A stretch of 49,863 bases of DNA from Phycisphaeraceae bacterium (GTDB lineage Bacteria; Planctomycetota; Phycisphaerae; Phycisphaerales; Phycisphaeraceae), in NCBI GenBank assembly GCA_002704825.1, contig PAIY01000089.1, forward strand, positions 1 through 49,863, in the 5' to 3' direction. A model generated the notes under the pieces. The model was not told where the DNA came from, ran no database searches, and was given only the letters and a program-made list of their open reading frames with translations. Made by a program: the position numbers and the translations under genes. This document shows, in pieces, positions 18,093 through 26,891 of this stretch; the first letter of the stretch is position 1, and the number at the start of each line of letters is the position of its first letter.

Positions 18093-20207
18093 ATGCAGCG
18101 TCCGTTATCCGGTGTTACCATACCCGGCAAGTGGCTGATTATCTGGATCATGATGCTGGTCGGCTTATGCTGCCTGCCTGCATTGCTGATGGTTGTGGGT
18201 GTTGATTTTGGCAACGCGACAAGTCATTCCTTTCATAACCAGACTTTTGAAACCGAGCATGCTGCCACCGAGGCGATGTTCCATGCCATGAGCGGGAGCT
18301 TCCTGCACTCGATCGTGGAATGGAGTGCATTTTGTGTGGCAGTGGTCATCGCGTTGGCCGCCATGTTGCATTACCGTCTTAACGGTCAGAACAGCACACC
18401 GATCATCAGTCTCGTGTTGCTCTCTGCCGGGACGATGGACGCCTTTCACGTTTTGGCAGCAGACCGTCTGATTCCCGCAGTGGCCGACAACACGACCTTC
18501 ATCCCGTTCACCTGGGCATTAAGTCGCTTTTTCAATGCTGCGATCACCATCATTGGCGTGGGCTTACTGGTGTTTACACATGAACGCAAGAACCAGCGTC
18601 GTGTGGGTTTGATTTTGTTGACAAGTCTTCTCTTTGCTGCCTGTGGCAGTTTGCTGGTTTGGGGATGCGCTCGCTACGAGCATCTGCCCACATCCATTTA
18701 CCCCGAGCAATTCATTTCGCGCCCATGGGATATCCCGCCTTTGGTGTTATTTATCGTGGCCTCACTGGTGGTTATCCCTTCGGCATTACAGCGACATCGC
18801 AATGTGTTTTTGCTGACAATCTGGATGAGCATGATCCCGCAGATTGCGACACAGTTGTACATGGCATTGGGATCACGTGCCTTGTTTGACAGTGCTTTTA
18901 ACGTGGCGCATGTGATTAAGATTCTGGCGTATGTTATGCCGTTGGGCGGCTTGTGTGTTGACTATGTCTTACTGCATCTGCAACTTGAACACAGCGTGCG
19001 ACACATCTCCCGAAGCCGCGCCAAGCTCCGGCAGAAGCACGATCAACTTCAGGCCGTTCTGGTGAATATCAGCGATGCGGTGATGACCGTCAGTCGCATG
19101 GGACTGATCAAGACCGCCAACCGCACCGCGACACAGCTATTTGGTTACAACACCAAAACGCTGCATAACATGCACATTGAAGATGTCATCAAAGATATGC
19201 CCGTTAGTTTTGACGGCGTGTGTCAACAACTGGACTATAGTCAATCGCAATGGCAAAGTGCCTACTATCTCGAAGCCACCGGTTGGCATGCCGATCAACA
19301 TGGTTTTGATGCAGAAGTCGGCGTGAATCGTCTTTGTGATTCGCCGGACACCGATTATGTCGTCTCGGTTCACGATTGCACGCAAATCCGACATGTCACC
19401 CGTGAGTTGGCCCACGCGCGTGATCAAGCGCATCTTGCTGCTGAAGCACGAGACCGTCTGTTATCGAATGTCAGTTTTGAATTGCGTACACCACTCAACG
19501 CCATGATGGGTTTTGCGACATTGCTCGAAGAACAGTTGCGTGATCTGCACATGAATGAGTTACTTGAAGATGCGTCAGAAATTCGCCATGCCGGTCATCA
19601 CTTGCAGGAAATGATTAACGAGATTCTCGATCTGGCAACCATCAATCAAGGCAAGCTCGATATCACCATCGGTCCTGCCAATCTCAAATCGCTGTGTCAG
19701 CATGTCATGCAAGCCTCGCTGGGCATCATTGAAGCCAGCAGCAACATCATTCACCTGCATTGCATGGAAGACCAACTCGTCATTCAGACTGATGGCGATC
19801 GACTGCATCAGGTTCTCTTTAACCTGGTAACCAATGCTGCCAAGTTGACCCAGGACAGCCGGATTGATCTGCATGTCCAAACACATGATTTTCAGCAACG
19901 TCCGGGCGTGATGATTAATATTCACATTGACGGTTTGAACCTGCCTGATGCACAACAGCAACTGATCTTTGAGATCTTTGGCAACACGTCCGAACCTTCG
20001 CATCCGATCATGGGGAGCGGGACCGGCTTGTCACTGTCTCAACGTCTGGTCGACCTGCTTGGGGGACAGATTCACCTTTCCTGTGATCCTGAATCCGGGA
20101 CAACCTTCCATCTGCAGTTGCCAATTGATGGGCCGCAGCTTGCGCCCATTGAAGTCAAAGACGCATTGAACACAGCCGAAGTGGAGGTGGTGATCAATGA
20201 CCGATGA
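18093..20207 (+). CDS. MASE3-like membrane sensor with PAS and degenerate histidine-kinase core
   Basis: A 704-residue protein: about eight N-terminal membrane helices resembling MASE3 ('GTMDAFHVLAADRL' near 114), a coiled linker, a PAS-like domain (~315-430), then a DHp and HATPase region. The DHp motif reads 'NVSFELRTPLNAMMGF': Phe462 replaces the phospho-accepting His. In the ATPase domain the N-box Asn is kept (N581, 'NLVTNAAKLT') and the G2 box is kept ('GSGTGLSLS'), but the G1 box is 'IDGLNLPD' instead of DxGxGxP, losing the adenine-binding Asp and second Gly. It should therefore be unable to autophosphorylate in the usual way. An AAAGG lies about 11 nt before the ATG. It overlaps the next gene, a receiver, by 11 nt. 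Confidence 0.85.
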   Translation: MQRPLSGVTIPGKWLIIWIMMLVGLCCLPALLMVVGVDFGNATSHSFHNQTFETEHAATEAMFHAMSGSFLHSIVEWSAFCVAVVIALAAMLHYRLNGQNSTPIISLVLLSAGTMDAFHVLAADRLIPAVADNTTFIPFTWALSRFFNAAITIIGVGLLVFTHERKNQRRVGLILLTSLLFAACGSLLVWGCARYEHLPTSIYPEQFISRPWDIPPLVLFIVASLVVIPSALQRHRNVFLLTIWMSMIPQIATQLYMALGSRALFDSAFNVAHVIKILAYVMPLGGLCVDYVLLHLQLEHSVRHISRSRAKLRQKHDQLQAVLVNISDAVMTVSRMGLIKTANRTATQLFGYNTKTLHNMHIEDVIKDMPVSFDGVCQQLDYSQSQWQSAYYLEATGWHADQHGFDAEVGVNRLCDSPDTDYVVSVHDCTQIRHVTRELAHARDQAHLAAEARDRLLSNVSFELRTPLNAMMGFATLLEEQLRDLHMNELLEDASEIRHAGHHLQEMINEILDLATINQGKLDITIGPANLKSLCQHVMQASLGIIEASSNIIHLHCMEDQLVIQTDGDRLHQVLFNLVTNAAKLTQDSRIDLHVQTHDFQQRPGVMINIHIDGLNLPDAQQQLIFEIFGNTSEPSHPIMGSGTGLSLSQRLVDLLGGQIHLSCDPESGTTFHLQLPIDGPQLAPIEVKDALNTAEVEVVINDR

Positions 20208-20613
20208 CCCCGTGATGAAATCGCAGAAAAGCATACTCATCGCCGATGCCAGTCGCTCCAATCGGGTGATGCTTCGCAAATGGCTTGAACGTTCAGGTTA
20301 TCACTGCCAGACCGTGGAGACCGGGCAACAGGCCTTGGATGCGCTGCGTGAGTTCCCCGCGCAAGTGTTGCTATTGGATATGAAATTCCCTGATATTGAA
20401 GGTTGGCATGTGATCCGCATGGTCAAGCGTCAACCTTTGGGACACCGTCCGTTGATCATCGCGGTCACCGCCTGTGCCATGCCCGGTGACGAAGCCCGGT
20501 TTCTGAATTGGGGATGTGATGCCTATCTTGCCAAACCCGTTGACCTGCATCGTCTGACGCAAGTGATCGATGAACTGGTGGTATCAGGTGACCTGCGAAG
20601 CCTGATCGCATAA
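20197..20613 (+). CDS. Single-domain response regulator (receiver only)
   Basis: A 138-residue protein consisting of one receiver domain and no output domain. D61 ('LLLDMKFPDIEGW') is the expected phospho-acceptor, with T91 ('AVTACAM') and K113 ('LAKPVD') in place. The acidic pair reads D17-A18 instead of DD/ED, so Mg2+ binding may be altered. ATG 20197 is preceded by GGAGGTGG at good spacing and lies inside the 3' end of the sensor gene, so the pair is translationally coupled. Because the sensor lacks its phospho-His, any phosphate would have to come from another kinase; the pair might work by allosteric contact instead. Confidence 0.88.
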   Translation: MTDDPVMKSQKSILIADASRSNRVMLRKWLERSGYHCQTVETGQQALDALREFPAQVLLLDMKFPDIEGWHVIRMVKRQPLGHRPLIIAVTACAMPGDEARFLNWGCDAYLAKPVDLHRLTQVIDELVVSGDLRSLIA

Positions 20614-20660
20614 ACTGCACACGCGTATCAATCATCCATCAACAAGGCCATGGGGGCATC

Positions 20661-22031
20661 ATGGACCGACGACGATTTCTCAAATGGACCGCTGGCACGG
20701 GTATCGCCGCTGCTGCAACCGCAGGGGGGCTGCTTTCCTGGCGTGGACTTTCCAAACGTGACCCGCGACCCAATGTTGTCATCTTCAATGCTGACGATTG
20801 GTCCTGGGAACATAGCTCGTTTCTGGGTTGCCCTGATGTCAAAACGCCCAACTTCGATCGCATCTGTCGGGAAGGCGTTTGCTTTACCAATGCCTACGTT
20901 TCCTCCCCGTCATGTTCCCCGTCACGTGCTGCCTTACTCACCGGCCGCAACTTCTGGGAATTGGGGACCGCAGCAGACTTGCGGGGCAATTTCCCTCGCG
21001 ATTTGCAGGTCTATCCCGACATCCTCAAAGAAGCAGGTTACCGCATCGGCTTGATGAAAAAAGGATGGGGGCCTGGTGACTTCAAGGCAACGGGTTGGGA
21101 GGAAAATCCCGCAGGTCCGCCGATCTCGTTTAAGCGGATGATGTATTACCGCTATGCCTCACTGAACCCGACACAGCCGTTTTGCTACTGGTTTGGCAGC
21201 TTCAATCCGCATCGCCCCTATGACGAAAATCGCTATGTCAATGCGGATACGTTAAAGGTTCCCGACTTCCTGCCAGACATACCCGAGGTGCGCAAAGATG
21301 TCGGGCGGTACCTGGCTGAGGTGCAGGACTTTGACAGTGAAGTCGGCTATGTCCTGAACATTCTCGAAGAATTCGGTGAGTTGGATCACACGATCATCAT
21401 CGTCACCGGTGACAACGGCATGCCGTTCCCACGCGCCAAGACCAATCTCTATGACCATGGCACGCGGGTGCCGTTAGCCATCCGTTGGCCTGAAGGTGTC
21501 AACGGCGGGCGCGTGGTCACCGACTTCGTCAATCACACGGACCTTGCCCCGACGATCCTTGCTGCAGCACGTATCAAGCAACCCGATGCCATGACCGGCC
21601 ACAGTCTAGCCAACGTGCTCCAATCGGAGAAGCAGGGGCGCATTGATCCTTACCGCGATTTCGTCGTCACCGGTAGAGAGTCACATGAGACGCTCTATCC
21701 CATGCGTGCAATTCGCACCGATGAATATCTCTACATCCGCAACTTCGAACCCGACCGTTGGCCGTCGTTGGCTGAATCGGTTGATGATGATGGTGTATCC
21801 TTCGATGCGATCATGGCGTGCAAAGCCAATCCCAACACCATGCATTTTTACGAACAGGCACTTGGACGCCGACCCGTAGAAGAACTCTATGCCATCAAGG
21901 ATGATCCGTACCAACTCAAGAATCTGGCGGACGATCCCAAGCTTTCAGTGACCAGGGAACTGCTGCAGAAAAAAATGGTCAAATACCTGACCAACACCAA
22001 AGACCCGCGCGTGGTTGGCAATGTCACCTGA
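20661..22031 (+). CDS. Tat-exported type I sulfatase, heparan N-sulfatase-like
   Basis: A 456-residue arylsulfatase-family hydrolase that should remove sulfate from a sulfated glycan or related ester. The N-terminus 'MDRRRFLKWTAGTG' plus a short hydrophobic stretch is a Tat signal. Metal site 'NADDW' (D45/D46) is followed by the formylglycine motif C85-S-P-S-R89 in 'SCSPSRAALLTGR'; the Cys form needs a formylglycine-generating enzyme, not encoded here. 'VTGDNGMPFPRAKTNLYDHGTRVPLAIRWP' around residues 251-280 is characteristic of SGSH-like heparan N-sulfatases. GGGGG lies just upstream of the ATG. Sulfatases of this type are abundant in planctomycetes. Exact substrate is not determinable. Confidence 0.9.
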   Translation: MDRRRFLKWTAGTGIAAAATAGGLLSWRGLSKRDPRPNVVIFNADDWSWEHSSFLGCPDVKTPNFDRICREGVCFTNAYVSSPSCSPSRAALLTGRNFWELGTAADLRGNFPRDLQVYPDILKEAGYRIGLMKKGWGPGDFKATGWEENPAGPPISFKRMMYYRYASLNPTQPFCYWFGSFNPHRPYDENRYVNADTLKVPDFLPDIPEVRKDVGRYLAEVQDFDSEVGYVLNILEEFGELDHTIIIVTGDNGMPFPRAKTNLYDHGTRVPLAIRWPEGVNGGRVVTDFVNHTDLAPTILAAARIKQPDAMTGHSLANVLQSEKQGRIDPYRDFVVTGRESHETLYPMRAIRTDEYLYIRNFEPDRWPSLAESVDDDGVSFDAIMACKANPNTMHFYEQALGRRPVEELYAIKDDPYQLKNLADDPKLSVTRELLQKKMVKYLTNTKDPRVVGNVT

Positions 22032-22146
22032 TTCACGCCATTTGATGTTCATGTTACTTGCTCTTTTTTTGTCACTCACGCTATCCTGTACCTGTTACAA
22101 GTTCATTTGACGATGACCACGTAAACCACTTGCAGGAAGACACCTC

Positions 22147-23217
22147 ATGGATTACCGCACCATTCCCGGGACTGATCTGAATATCTCTATTTTTGGCTTT
22201 GGCAATTTCGTCTTTGGCACCAATTGGTGGGGCGATTACACCGACGAACAAGGCGTCGCGATTCAGAACCATGCCTTCGACAAAGGCGTGAACTTCTTTG
22301 ACACCGCGCCTGCCTATGGCAACGGTCGTGCAGAAAACCTGCTCGCTCAGACCATCAAATACGCAGGCCGAGATAACATCGTGGTCTCCACCAAGTGTGG
22401 CTATGACTTCTACTCGGACCCCGGTGAAGAAGGTGGACACCGCGAACGCCGACAGGACTTCTCTGCTGCGTTTCTTGAAAAGGACATTGAGCATTCACTC
22501 AAGCGTCTGGACATCGATTGCATTGACCTTTACCAATCGCACAATCTCAAGCTGGACCAGTTTGCAGATGAATACGTCGAAACGATGCACAAGTTCGTCG
22601 AGCAGGGCAAGATCCGTTACTGGGGTGTTGCACTGGGCCCGGCGATCGGTTGGCGTGAAGAAGGTTACAAGGCATTCATCGAACATGATGCAGCCGTCGT
22701 GCAAACCGTGATGAACATGTACGAACAGGACCCGGGCCGCGAGTTCTGTGAAATCTGTGAGGCCCGGGGGCGCGGGGGCGTGATCAGCCGTGTACCGACG
22801 AACTCCGGCATTCTGGATGAAGAATTCAAATCCGCAGACCACACATTCGGTCCCAATGATCACCGCAAGTTCCGCGATAAAAATTGGCTGATTTATGGTC
22901 TGAAAAAGAACGAAGTTATCCGTCCCATCGCTGAGGAATACGGCTGCTCCATCCGTCAGCTTTCCTTCAAGTGGCTTGCATCACAAAAAGCCATGGTCAG
23001 CGTCGAGCCCAACCTGCTGAGTGTCGAAGACATCAACGATTACGCCCAGGCAGCCAACGGCAAGTATCTCAGCGATGAAACCCTGGCCAGGATCACCGAA
23101 CTTTACAACACCGACTTTGACATGGGTGATGAAGCTCATCCCTGTGACTGGAAATCTTCCGTTACCGAAGACGGCACCATCCGCAGCGGATACCAAAAGC
23201 CGCAGTTGACGGTGTAA
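22147..23217 (+). CDS. Aldo/keto reductase
   Basis: A 356-residue NAD(P)H-dependent oxidoreductase of the AKR TIM-barrel family. The catalytic tetrad is visible: D52 and Y57 in 'FFDTAPAYGNGRAE', K83 in 'VVSTKCGY' and H132 in 'LYQSHNLKL'. The cofactor-end motif falls in the 'MVSVEPNLLSVEDINDYAQA' region near 280. Length is at the upper end of the family, with an extended C-terminus. AGGA lies 9 nt before the ATG. It stands alone between the sulfatase (115-nt gap) and the glycosyltransferase. Substrate unknown; cytoplasmic. Confidence 0.88.
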   Translation: MDYRTIPGTDLNISIFGFGNFVFGTNWWGDYTDEQGVAIQNHAFDKGVNFFDTAPAYGNGRAENLLAQTIKYAGRDNIVVSTKCGYDFYSDPGEEGGHRERRQDFSAAFLEKDIEHSLKRLDIDCIDLYQSHNLKLDQFADEYVETMHKFVEQGKIRYWGVALGPAIGWREEGYKAFIEHDAAVVQTVMNMYEQDPGREFCEICEARGRGGVISRVPTNSGILDEEFKSADHTFGPNDHRKFRDKNWLIYGLKKNEVIRPIAEEYGCSIRQLSFKWLASQKAMVSVEPNLLSVEDINDYAQAANGKYLSDETLARITELYNTDFDMGDEAHPCDWKSSVTEDGTIRSGYQKPQLTV

Positions 23218-23260
23218 AGATTCATTAGCCACAAATGCAGTAAAAGACATTAACACTTAC

Positions 23261-23343
23261 CGTCATTCCCCGAAGGCGGGAATCCAGTGGCATGCAGTTG
23301 ACGCTTGCAGATATCACTGGACTCACGTCTTCGCGGGAGTGAC
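23261..23343. repeat. REP-like palindromic element, copy 1
   Basis: An imperfect palindrome of about 83 bp. The left arm starts GTCATTCCCCGAAGGCGGGA and the right arm ends TCTTCGCGGGAGTGAC; a core of about 26 nt lies between. Its reverse complement matches the element at 49800-49863 at 57 of 64 positions. It lies in the intergenic space after the aldo/keto reductase. The GTCATTCCCGC...GCGGGAATCCAG type of sequence is a common dispersed bacterial repeat. No transposase is adjacent. Confidence 0.8.
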
Positions 23344-23425
23344 AAAATGAGCGTATGAAAGTGTCTTTACAAACTCTGTGCTTCTGCGACACTGTGGTAC
23401 AGTCAGAGAAAAAATCTCACCTGCA

Positions 23426-24709
23426 ATGTCCAACCACCCCCCCATCCTGCTCATGCCTCAAGGTTCAGCGGGGGATGTGCATCCATTTGTGGGAATCGGT
23501 CTGGAGATGCAACGTCGTGGTCATCACGTGACGTTGGCAACCAACGGCTACTTCAGCGAATTGGCCGAGCGTGTGGGTTTACCGTTCGTGCAAATCGGTA
23601 CGGCAGAGCAGTTCAACGAAGTCGCAAAAAATCCGGATCTCTGGAAGCCATCCATCAAGTCCACTCGTGTGGTCTTTGGTGTGTCCGCCCAGGTGGTGCC
23701 CGACCAATACGCGCTGATTCAATCGTTGCATGAGCAGGACGAACGGCTGATCGTCGTGGCGGGGCCGTTGGCATTTGGCGCACGCATTGCTGCAGAGAAA
23801 CTGGGGGTGAAACACGTCACAATCCAGTTGGCGCCCGCTGTATTTCTCAGTGCAGTTGATCCGCCACGTATGCCGGGGGTGGTGTTGCCCACGTGGTTGC
23901 CACTCTGGATCCGCAAGAGCGTTTGGAATCTGGCGATGTCGATGGTCGATCGCATTGCCTGCCCGGATGTCAATGCGTTTCGCAGTCAGGTTGGCTTGAC
24001 CAAACCCATGCGGCAGATCATCCGGTGGATGAACTCCGACCAGTTGACGGTTGGAATGTTCCCAGAGTGGTTTGCCAAACCCGCATCCGATTGGCCGTCA
24101 TCGGTCCGACTCTCAAGCTTCGGACTTTACGATGAACGCACCGACCAGACACTGCCACCGGAAGTCCAGTCGTTTCTCAATCGCGGGGATAAGCCGGTGG
24201 TCTTCACACCGGGCTCAGCCAACTGTCATGGCAAAGCGTTTTTTGTAGAGTCCGTCAAAGCCTGCCAGTTATCCGGGCGTCGGGGGATTTTGCTTTCACG
24301 ATACCCTGAGACAATTCCCGACAAGTTGCCTGATACCGTCAAGCATTTTGAATTTGTCCCCTTGAGTCTGCTTTTGCCTCATTGCAGTGCGCTGGTCTAT
24401 CACGGCGGGATCGGCACGCTCAGTCAGGCGTGCAAAGCGGGTGTCCCGCATCTGGTGATGAAGCTTTCCCATGACCAGTTCGACAACGCCTACAGGCTCG
24501 AACAACTTGGCGTCGGCCAATCATGCAAGCCTTCGGGATACAAAGCAGGCCGCGTCGCGCGGATGCTTGATGCGTTGATTTTGTCTCCAAAGGTGAAGCA
24601 GCGATGCGAGCAAATCCGTGATCAAATGCGTGCTGAAGACGGGGTTGGGGCGACGTGTGGCCTGATTGAAAAAATGCATGCAAATGTGGAAACATCGGAT
24701 CAAATTTGA
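23426..24709 (+). CDS. UGT/MGT-type glycosyltransferase (GT1-like)
   Basis: About 427 residues with a GT-B two-Rossmann fold. The N-terminal acceptor-domain signature is 'LLMPQGSAGDVHPFVGIGLEMQRRGHHVTLAT' at residues ~7-38; the C-terminal nucleotide-sugar site is 'LLPHCSALVYHGGIGTLSQACKAGVPHLVMKLSHDQFDNA' with the HGGxGT signature. Resembles sterol- and macrolide-type glucosyltransferases; acceptor unknown, perhaps a lipid. The frame is open to 23378, but ATG 23426 (MSNHPPILLMPQG) starts just before the first strand and is preferred. murB follows closely, so the two may be co-transcribed. Confidence 0.87.
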   Translation: MSNHPPILLMPQGSAGDVHPFVGIGLEMQRRGHHVTLATNGYFSELAERVGLPFVQIGTAEQFNEVAKNPDLWKPSIKSTRVVFGVSAQVVPDQYALIQSLHEQDERLIVVAGPLAFGARIAAEKLGVKHVTIQLAPAVFLSAVDPPRMPGVVLPTWLPLWIRKSVWNLAMSMVDRIACPDVNAFRSQVGLTKPMRQIIRWMNSDQLTVGMFPEWFAKPASDWPSSVRLSSFGLYDERTDQTLPPEVQSFLNRGDKPVVFTPGSANCHGKAFFVESVKACQLSGRRGILLSRYPETIPDKLPDTVKHFEFVPLSLLLPHCSALVYHGGIGTLSQACKAGVPHLVMKLSHDQFDNAYRLEQLGVGQSCKPSGYKAGRVARMLDALILSPKVKQRCEQIRDQMRAEDGVGATCGLIEKMHANVETSDQI

Positions 24710-24812
24710 AGCCACTTTGAGCCGATGAGTCAATATGAAGTATGATGTTCTCACCACAGACCCCGCTGGTATGGACACCAGCCTTGCCACAGCCGAAGAT
24801 GGAACTTGTTCA

Positions 24813-25733
24813 ATGACCGCAACGCAGCTTTTGACAGACCTTGGGATCACCCACGAAACCGACGTACCATTGGCACCGATGACCTGGTACGGCGTTGGGG
24901 GTAAAGCGCAATGTCTGGCCAAGCCCGCAGACGAGGCAGAACTGGCCAAGCTGATGCAGGGGTGTAACGAGCAGGGCATTCCCGTGCGGATTCTCGGTTC
25001 GGGTGCCAACCTGCTTGTCAGCGACGACGGCGTCGATGGCGTGGTGGTGAAACTGGAACATGAAAGCTTTTCGCAGATGTCCATTGAGGGGACGACGGTC
25101 ACCGTGGGGGCAGGCTATGACCTGGCTAAGCTGGTACTCGACACCGCTCGCGCCGGACTGGCAGGGCTCGAAGTTCTCGCAGGCATCCCCGCCAGTGTCG
25201 GTGGGGCAGTCCGCATGAATGCAGGTGGCAAGTTCGGTGAGATCGGCCCGGTGGTCACCAAGATCCGCGTGATGGATCACAACGGTGAAATTTACGAACG
25301 CTACCGTGATGACCTGGTCTTCAAATATCGCAAGAGCAACATCAAGGCCCCGATCATCCTCGATGTCGAATTCGATTTGTCTGAAGATGAACCCAACCAG
25401 CTGATGATGCAGGTCAAGGAAATCTTCATGTACAAGAAGAACACCCAACCCCTGGCAGAGGACTCAGCAGGTTGTGCGTTTAAGAATCCGGTCAAGAAAG
25501 ATACCGACGCCAACCCCTATCTTGAACAATCAGCAGGCAAGCTCATCGACATGGCGGATCTCAAGGGTTACATCATCGGTGGGGCGTCGATCTCCGAGCG
25601 TCATGCCAACTTCATCGTCGCTGGTGAAGACTGCACCGCGACGGACATCATCAATCTGCTAGATCATGTCACGCATACCGTGCTCGAAAAATTCGGCGTC
25701 CGGCTTGAGCGTGAGATCATTATCTGGCCTTGA
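24813..25733 (+). CDS. murB: UDP-N-acetylmuramate dehydrogenase MurB
   Basis: FAD-dependent cytoplasmic enzyme that reduces UDP-GlcNAc enolpyruvate to UDP-MurNAc in peptidoglycan synthesis. Seen are 'TWYGVGGKAQ', the FAD-binding 'ILGSGANLLVSDDGVDGVVVKL', 'GLEVLAGIPASVGGAVRMNAGG' and 'SAGCAFKNP', then 'GYIIGGASISERHANFIV'. The general-acid position of SAGSxFKNP is Cys here, a replacement I believe other MurBs share. From ATG 24813 it has about 306 residues, typical of the type II form; GGAA lies 8-9 nt upstream. The frame is open from ATG 24735, so a 26-residue extension is possible. Its presence indicates a peptidoglycan cell wall. Confidence 0.93.
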   Translation: MTATQLLTDLGITHETDVPLAPMTWYGVGGKAQCLAKPADEAELAKLMQGCNEQGIPVRILGSGANLLVSDDGVDGVVVKLEHESFSQMSIEGTTVTVGAGYDLAKLVLDTARAGLAGLEVLAGIPASVGGAVRMNAGGKFGEIGPVVTKIRVMDHNGEIYERYRDDLVFKYRKSNIKAPIILDVEFDLSEDEPNQLMMQVKEIFMYKKNTQPLAEDSAGCAFKNPVKKDTDANPYLEQSAGKLIDMADLKGYIIGGASISERHANFIVAGEDCTATDIINLLDHVTHTVLEKFGVRLEREIIIWP

Positions 25734-25908
25734 GTGATTGCAACCTGTCAGTTGTTCTGATCGCATCGTCGAATCACCAACTCAGGTTCTGATTCAAACC
25801 ACTTGCTCAATTTTATCCTGATGCTTCCATGTGGGCATTTGGGACGAGACATCAGTCCATCCCGATAAGCCGATTTTGCGATTTTTACAATTTTAAGCTG
25901 TTTTTGTC

Positions 25909-25936
25909 CTGACATATCAGTGCAATTCGGTATGAT
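25909..25936 (+). promoter_or_regulatory. Candidate sigma-70-like promoter
   Basis: CTGACA (25909-25914) and TATGAT (25931-25936) are separated by 16 nt, close to the consensus -35/-10. It would start transcription about 90 nt upstream of the sugar isomerase/epimerase-like gene, placing the tandem repeat in the 5' leader. Confidence 0.45.
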
Positions 25937-25955
25937 AATTCTCCGGTAAAGGGTT

Positions 25956-26001
25956 GTACCCCGGCCGTACTTCAGAAAGTACCCCGGAAGTACCTCAGGA
26001 A
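25956..26001 (+). repeat. 23-bp tandem direct repeat in the 5' leader
   Basis: Two abutting 23-nt copies, 25956-25978 and 25979-26001, both starting GTACCCCGG and sharing GTAC-y-TCAG-r-AA, with 19 of 23 positions identical. They lie between the candidate promoter and the start codon at 26034. They could bind a regulator or form alternative RNA pairings. Confidence 0.65.
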
Positions 26002-26033
26002 TGATTTACAGAACACACTGAAAGGTTTTTCTC

Positions 26034-26813
26034 ATGGCAGATTTCCGCGTCGGCGCTCAGATGTACACTTGCAACCAGCATCTTAAAACGCCCGAAGACA
26101 TCAAGACCACTTTCGAAAAGATCTCCAAGATCGGCTACACCTGTGCACAGGTCTCGGGTATCCCGCAGGGCACCATCGAAGTTGCTGACTTGGCTACCAT
26201 CCTCAAGAACAACGGCATCGAATGCGCCGTGACACACGTTCCGCTGGATCTGATGAAAGACACCAACGCATGTGTGGATTACCACAAGGCTCTGGATTGT
26301 AAGTACACGGCCATTGGCGGTTTCTTCCCGCAGGAAAACCAGTACGATCCCCAACTCTGGATCGACTTTGCCAAGGAATACAACGACATCGTTGCCAAGC
26401 TTGCTGAACATGGTCTGACCGCTGGTTATCACAACCACAGCCACGAATGGATCAAAACGACCAACGGCAAGACTCCGATCGAACTGATCCACGAAAACTC
26501 CAACGATAATGTCTGGTTTGAAATCGACGTGTACTGGGTCACCCACGGTGGTGGCGATCCCTGCCAGTGGCTTGAAAAAGTCGCCGGCCGTTGCCCCGTC
26601 CTTCACTACAAGGACATGGGTATCGATCACGAACGCAAGCAGTTCATGTGCGAAGTTGGTGACGGCAATCTTAACTGGGACCGCATCATCGAAACCACCA
26701 AGAAGATCGGCACCGAGTATGCCATGGTCGAACGCGACAGCGGCAAACTCGATCCGTTTGAATCTCTGGAAATCAGCCTCAAGAACCTGATGGCCTACGG
26801 CCTCAAGCCGTAA
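26034..26813 (+). CDS. Sugar phosphate isomerase/epimerase-like TIM-barrel protein
   Basis: A 259-residue xylose-isomerase-like TIM barrel (AP endonuclease 2 family), a group including sugar and inositol isomerases/epimerases. Likely metal ligands lie in 'GYHNHSHEW' near residue 128, 'WFEIDVYWVTHGGGDP' near 161, 'VLHYKDMG' near 190 and 'YAMVERDSGK' near 227. No signal peptide, so cytoplasmic. An AAAGG precedes the ATG. Codon use is strongly biased toward C-ending codons compared with neighbours, which suggests good expression. It ends at a strong terminator. Substrate not determinable; the family is greatly expanded in planctomycetes. Confidence 0.85.
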   Translation: MADFRVGAQMYTCNQHLKTPEDIKTTFEKISKIGYTCAQVSGIPQGTIEVADLATILKNNGIECAVTHVPLDLMKDTNACVDYHKALDCKYTAIGGFFPQENQYDPQLWIDFAKEYNDIVAKLAEHGLTAGYHNHSHEWIKTTNGKTPIELIHENSNDNVWFEIDVYWVTHGGGDPCQWLEKVAGRCPVLHYKDMGIDHERKQFMCEVGDGNLNWDRIIETTKKIGTEYAMVERDSGKLDPFESLEISLKNLMAYGLKP

Positions 26814-26845
26814 TCCGTTGACGGTTCAAAATTGATTCATCCTTG

Positions 26846-26884
26846 CCAAGGCCATGTTCACACCGAACGTGGCCTTGGTTTTTT
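26846..26884 (+). terminator. Intrinsic terminator after the TIM-barrel gene
   Basis: A 14-bp stem with one G-T pair, CCAAGGCCATGTTC (26846-26859) with GAACGTGGCCTTGG (26865-26878), a 5-nt loop and a run of six T. It sits 32 nt after the stop codon and between convergent genes. Confidence 0.93.
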
Positions 26885-26891
26885 ATGTCCA

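Larger units (their letters stand above)
25734..26033. other. Intergenic region upstream of the TIM-barrel gene
   Basis: Three hundred bases with no ORF worth calling. It holds a plausible sigma-70-like promoter (25909-25936) and, just downstream, a 23-bp tandem duplication (25956-26001) before the start codon at 26034. The first 150 bases show nothing recognisable. Confidence 0.6.

Noticed and set aside
23261..23343. REP-like palindrome as a transposon or terminator
   Set aside because: No transposase nearby and no T-run; best described as a dispersed repeat.
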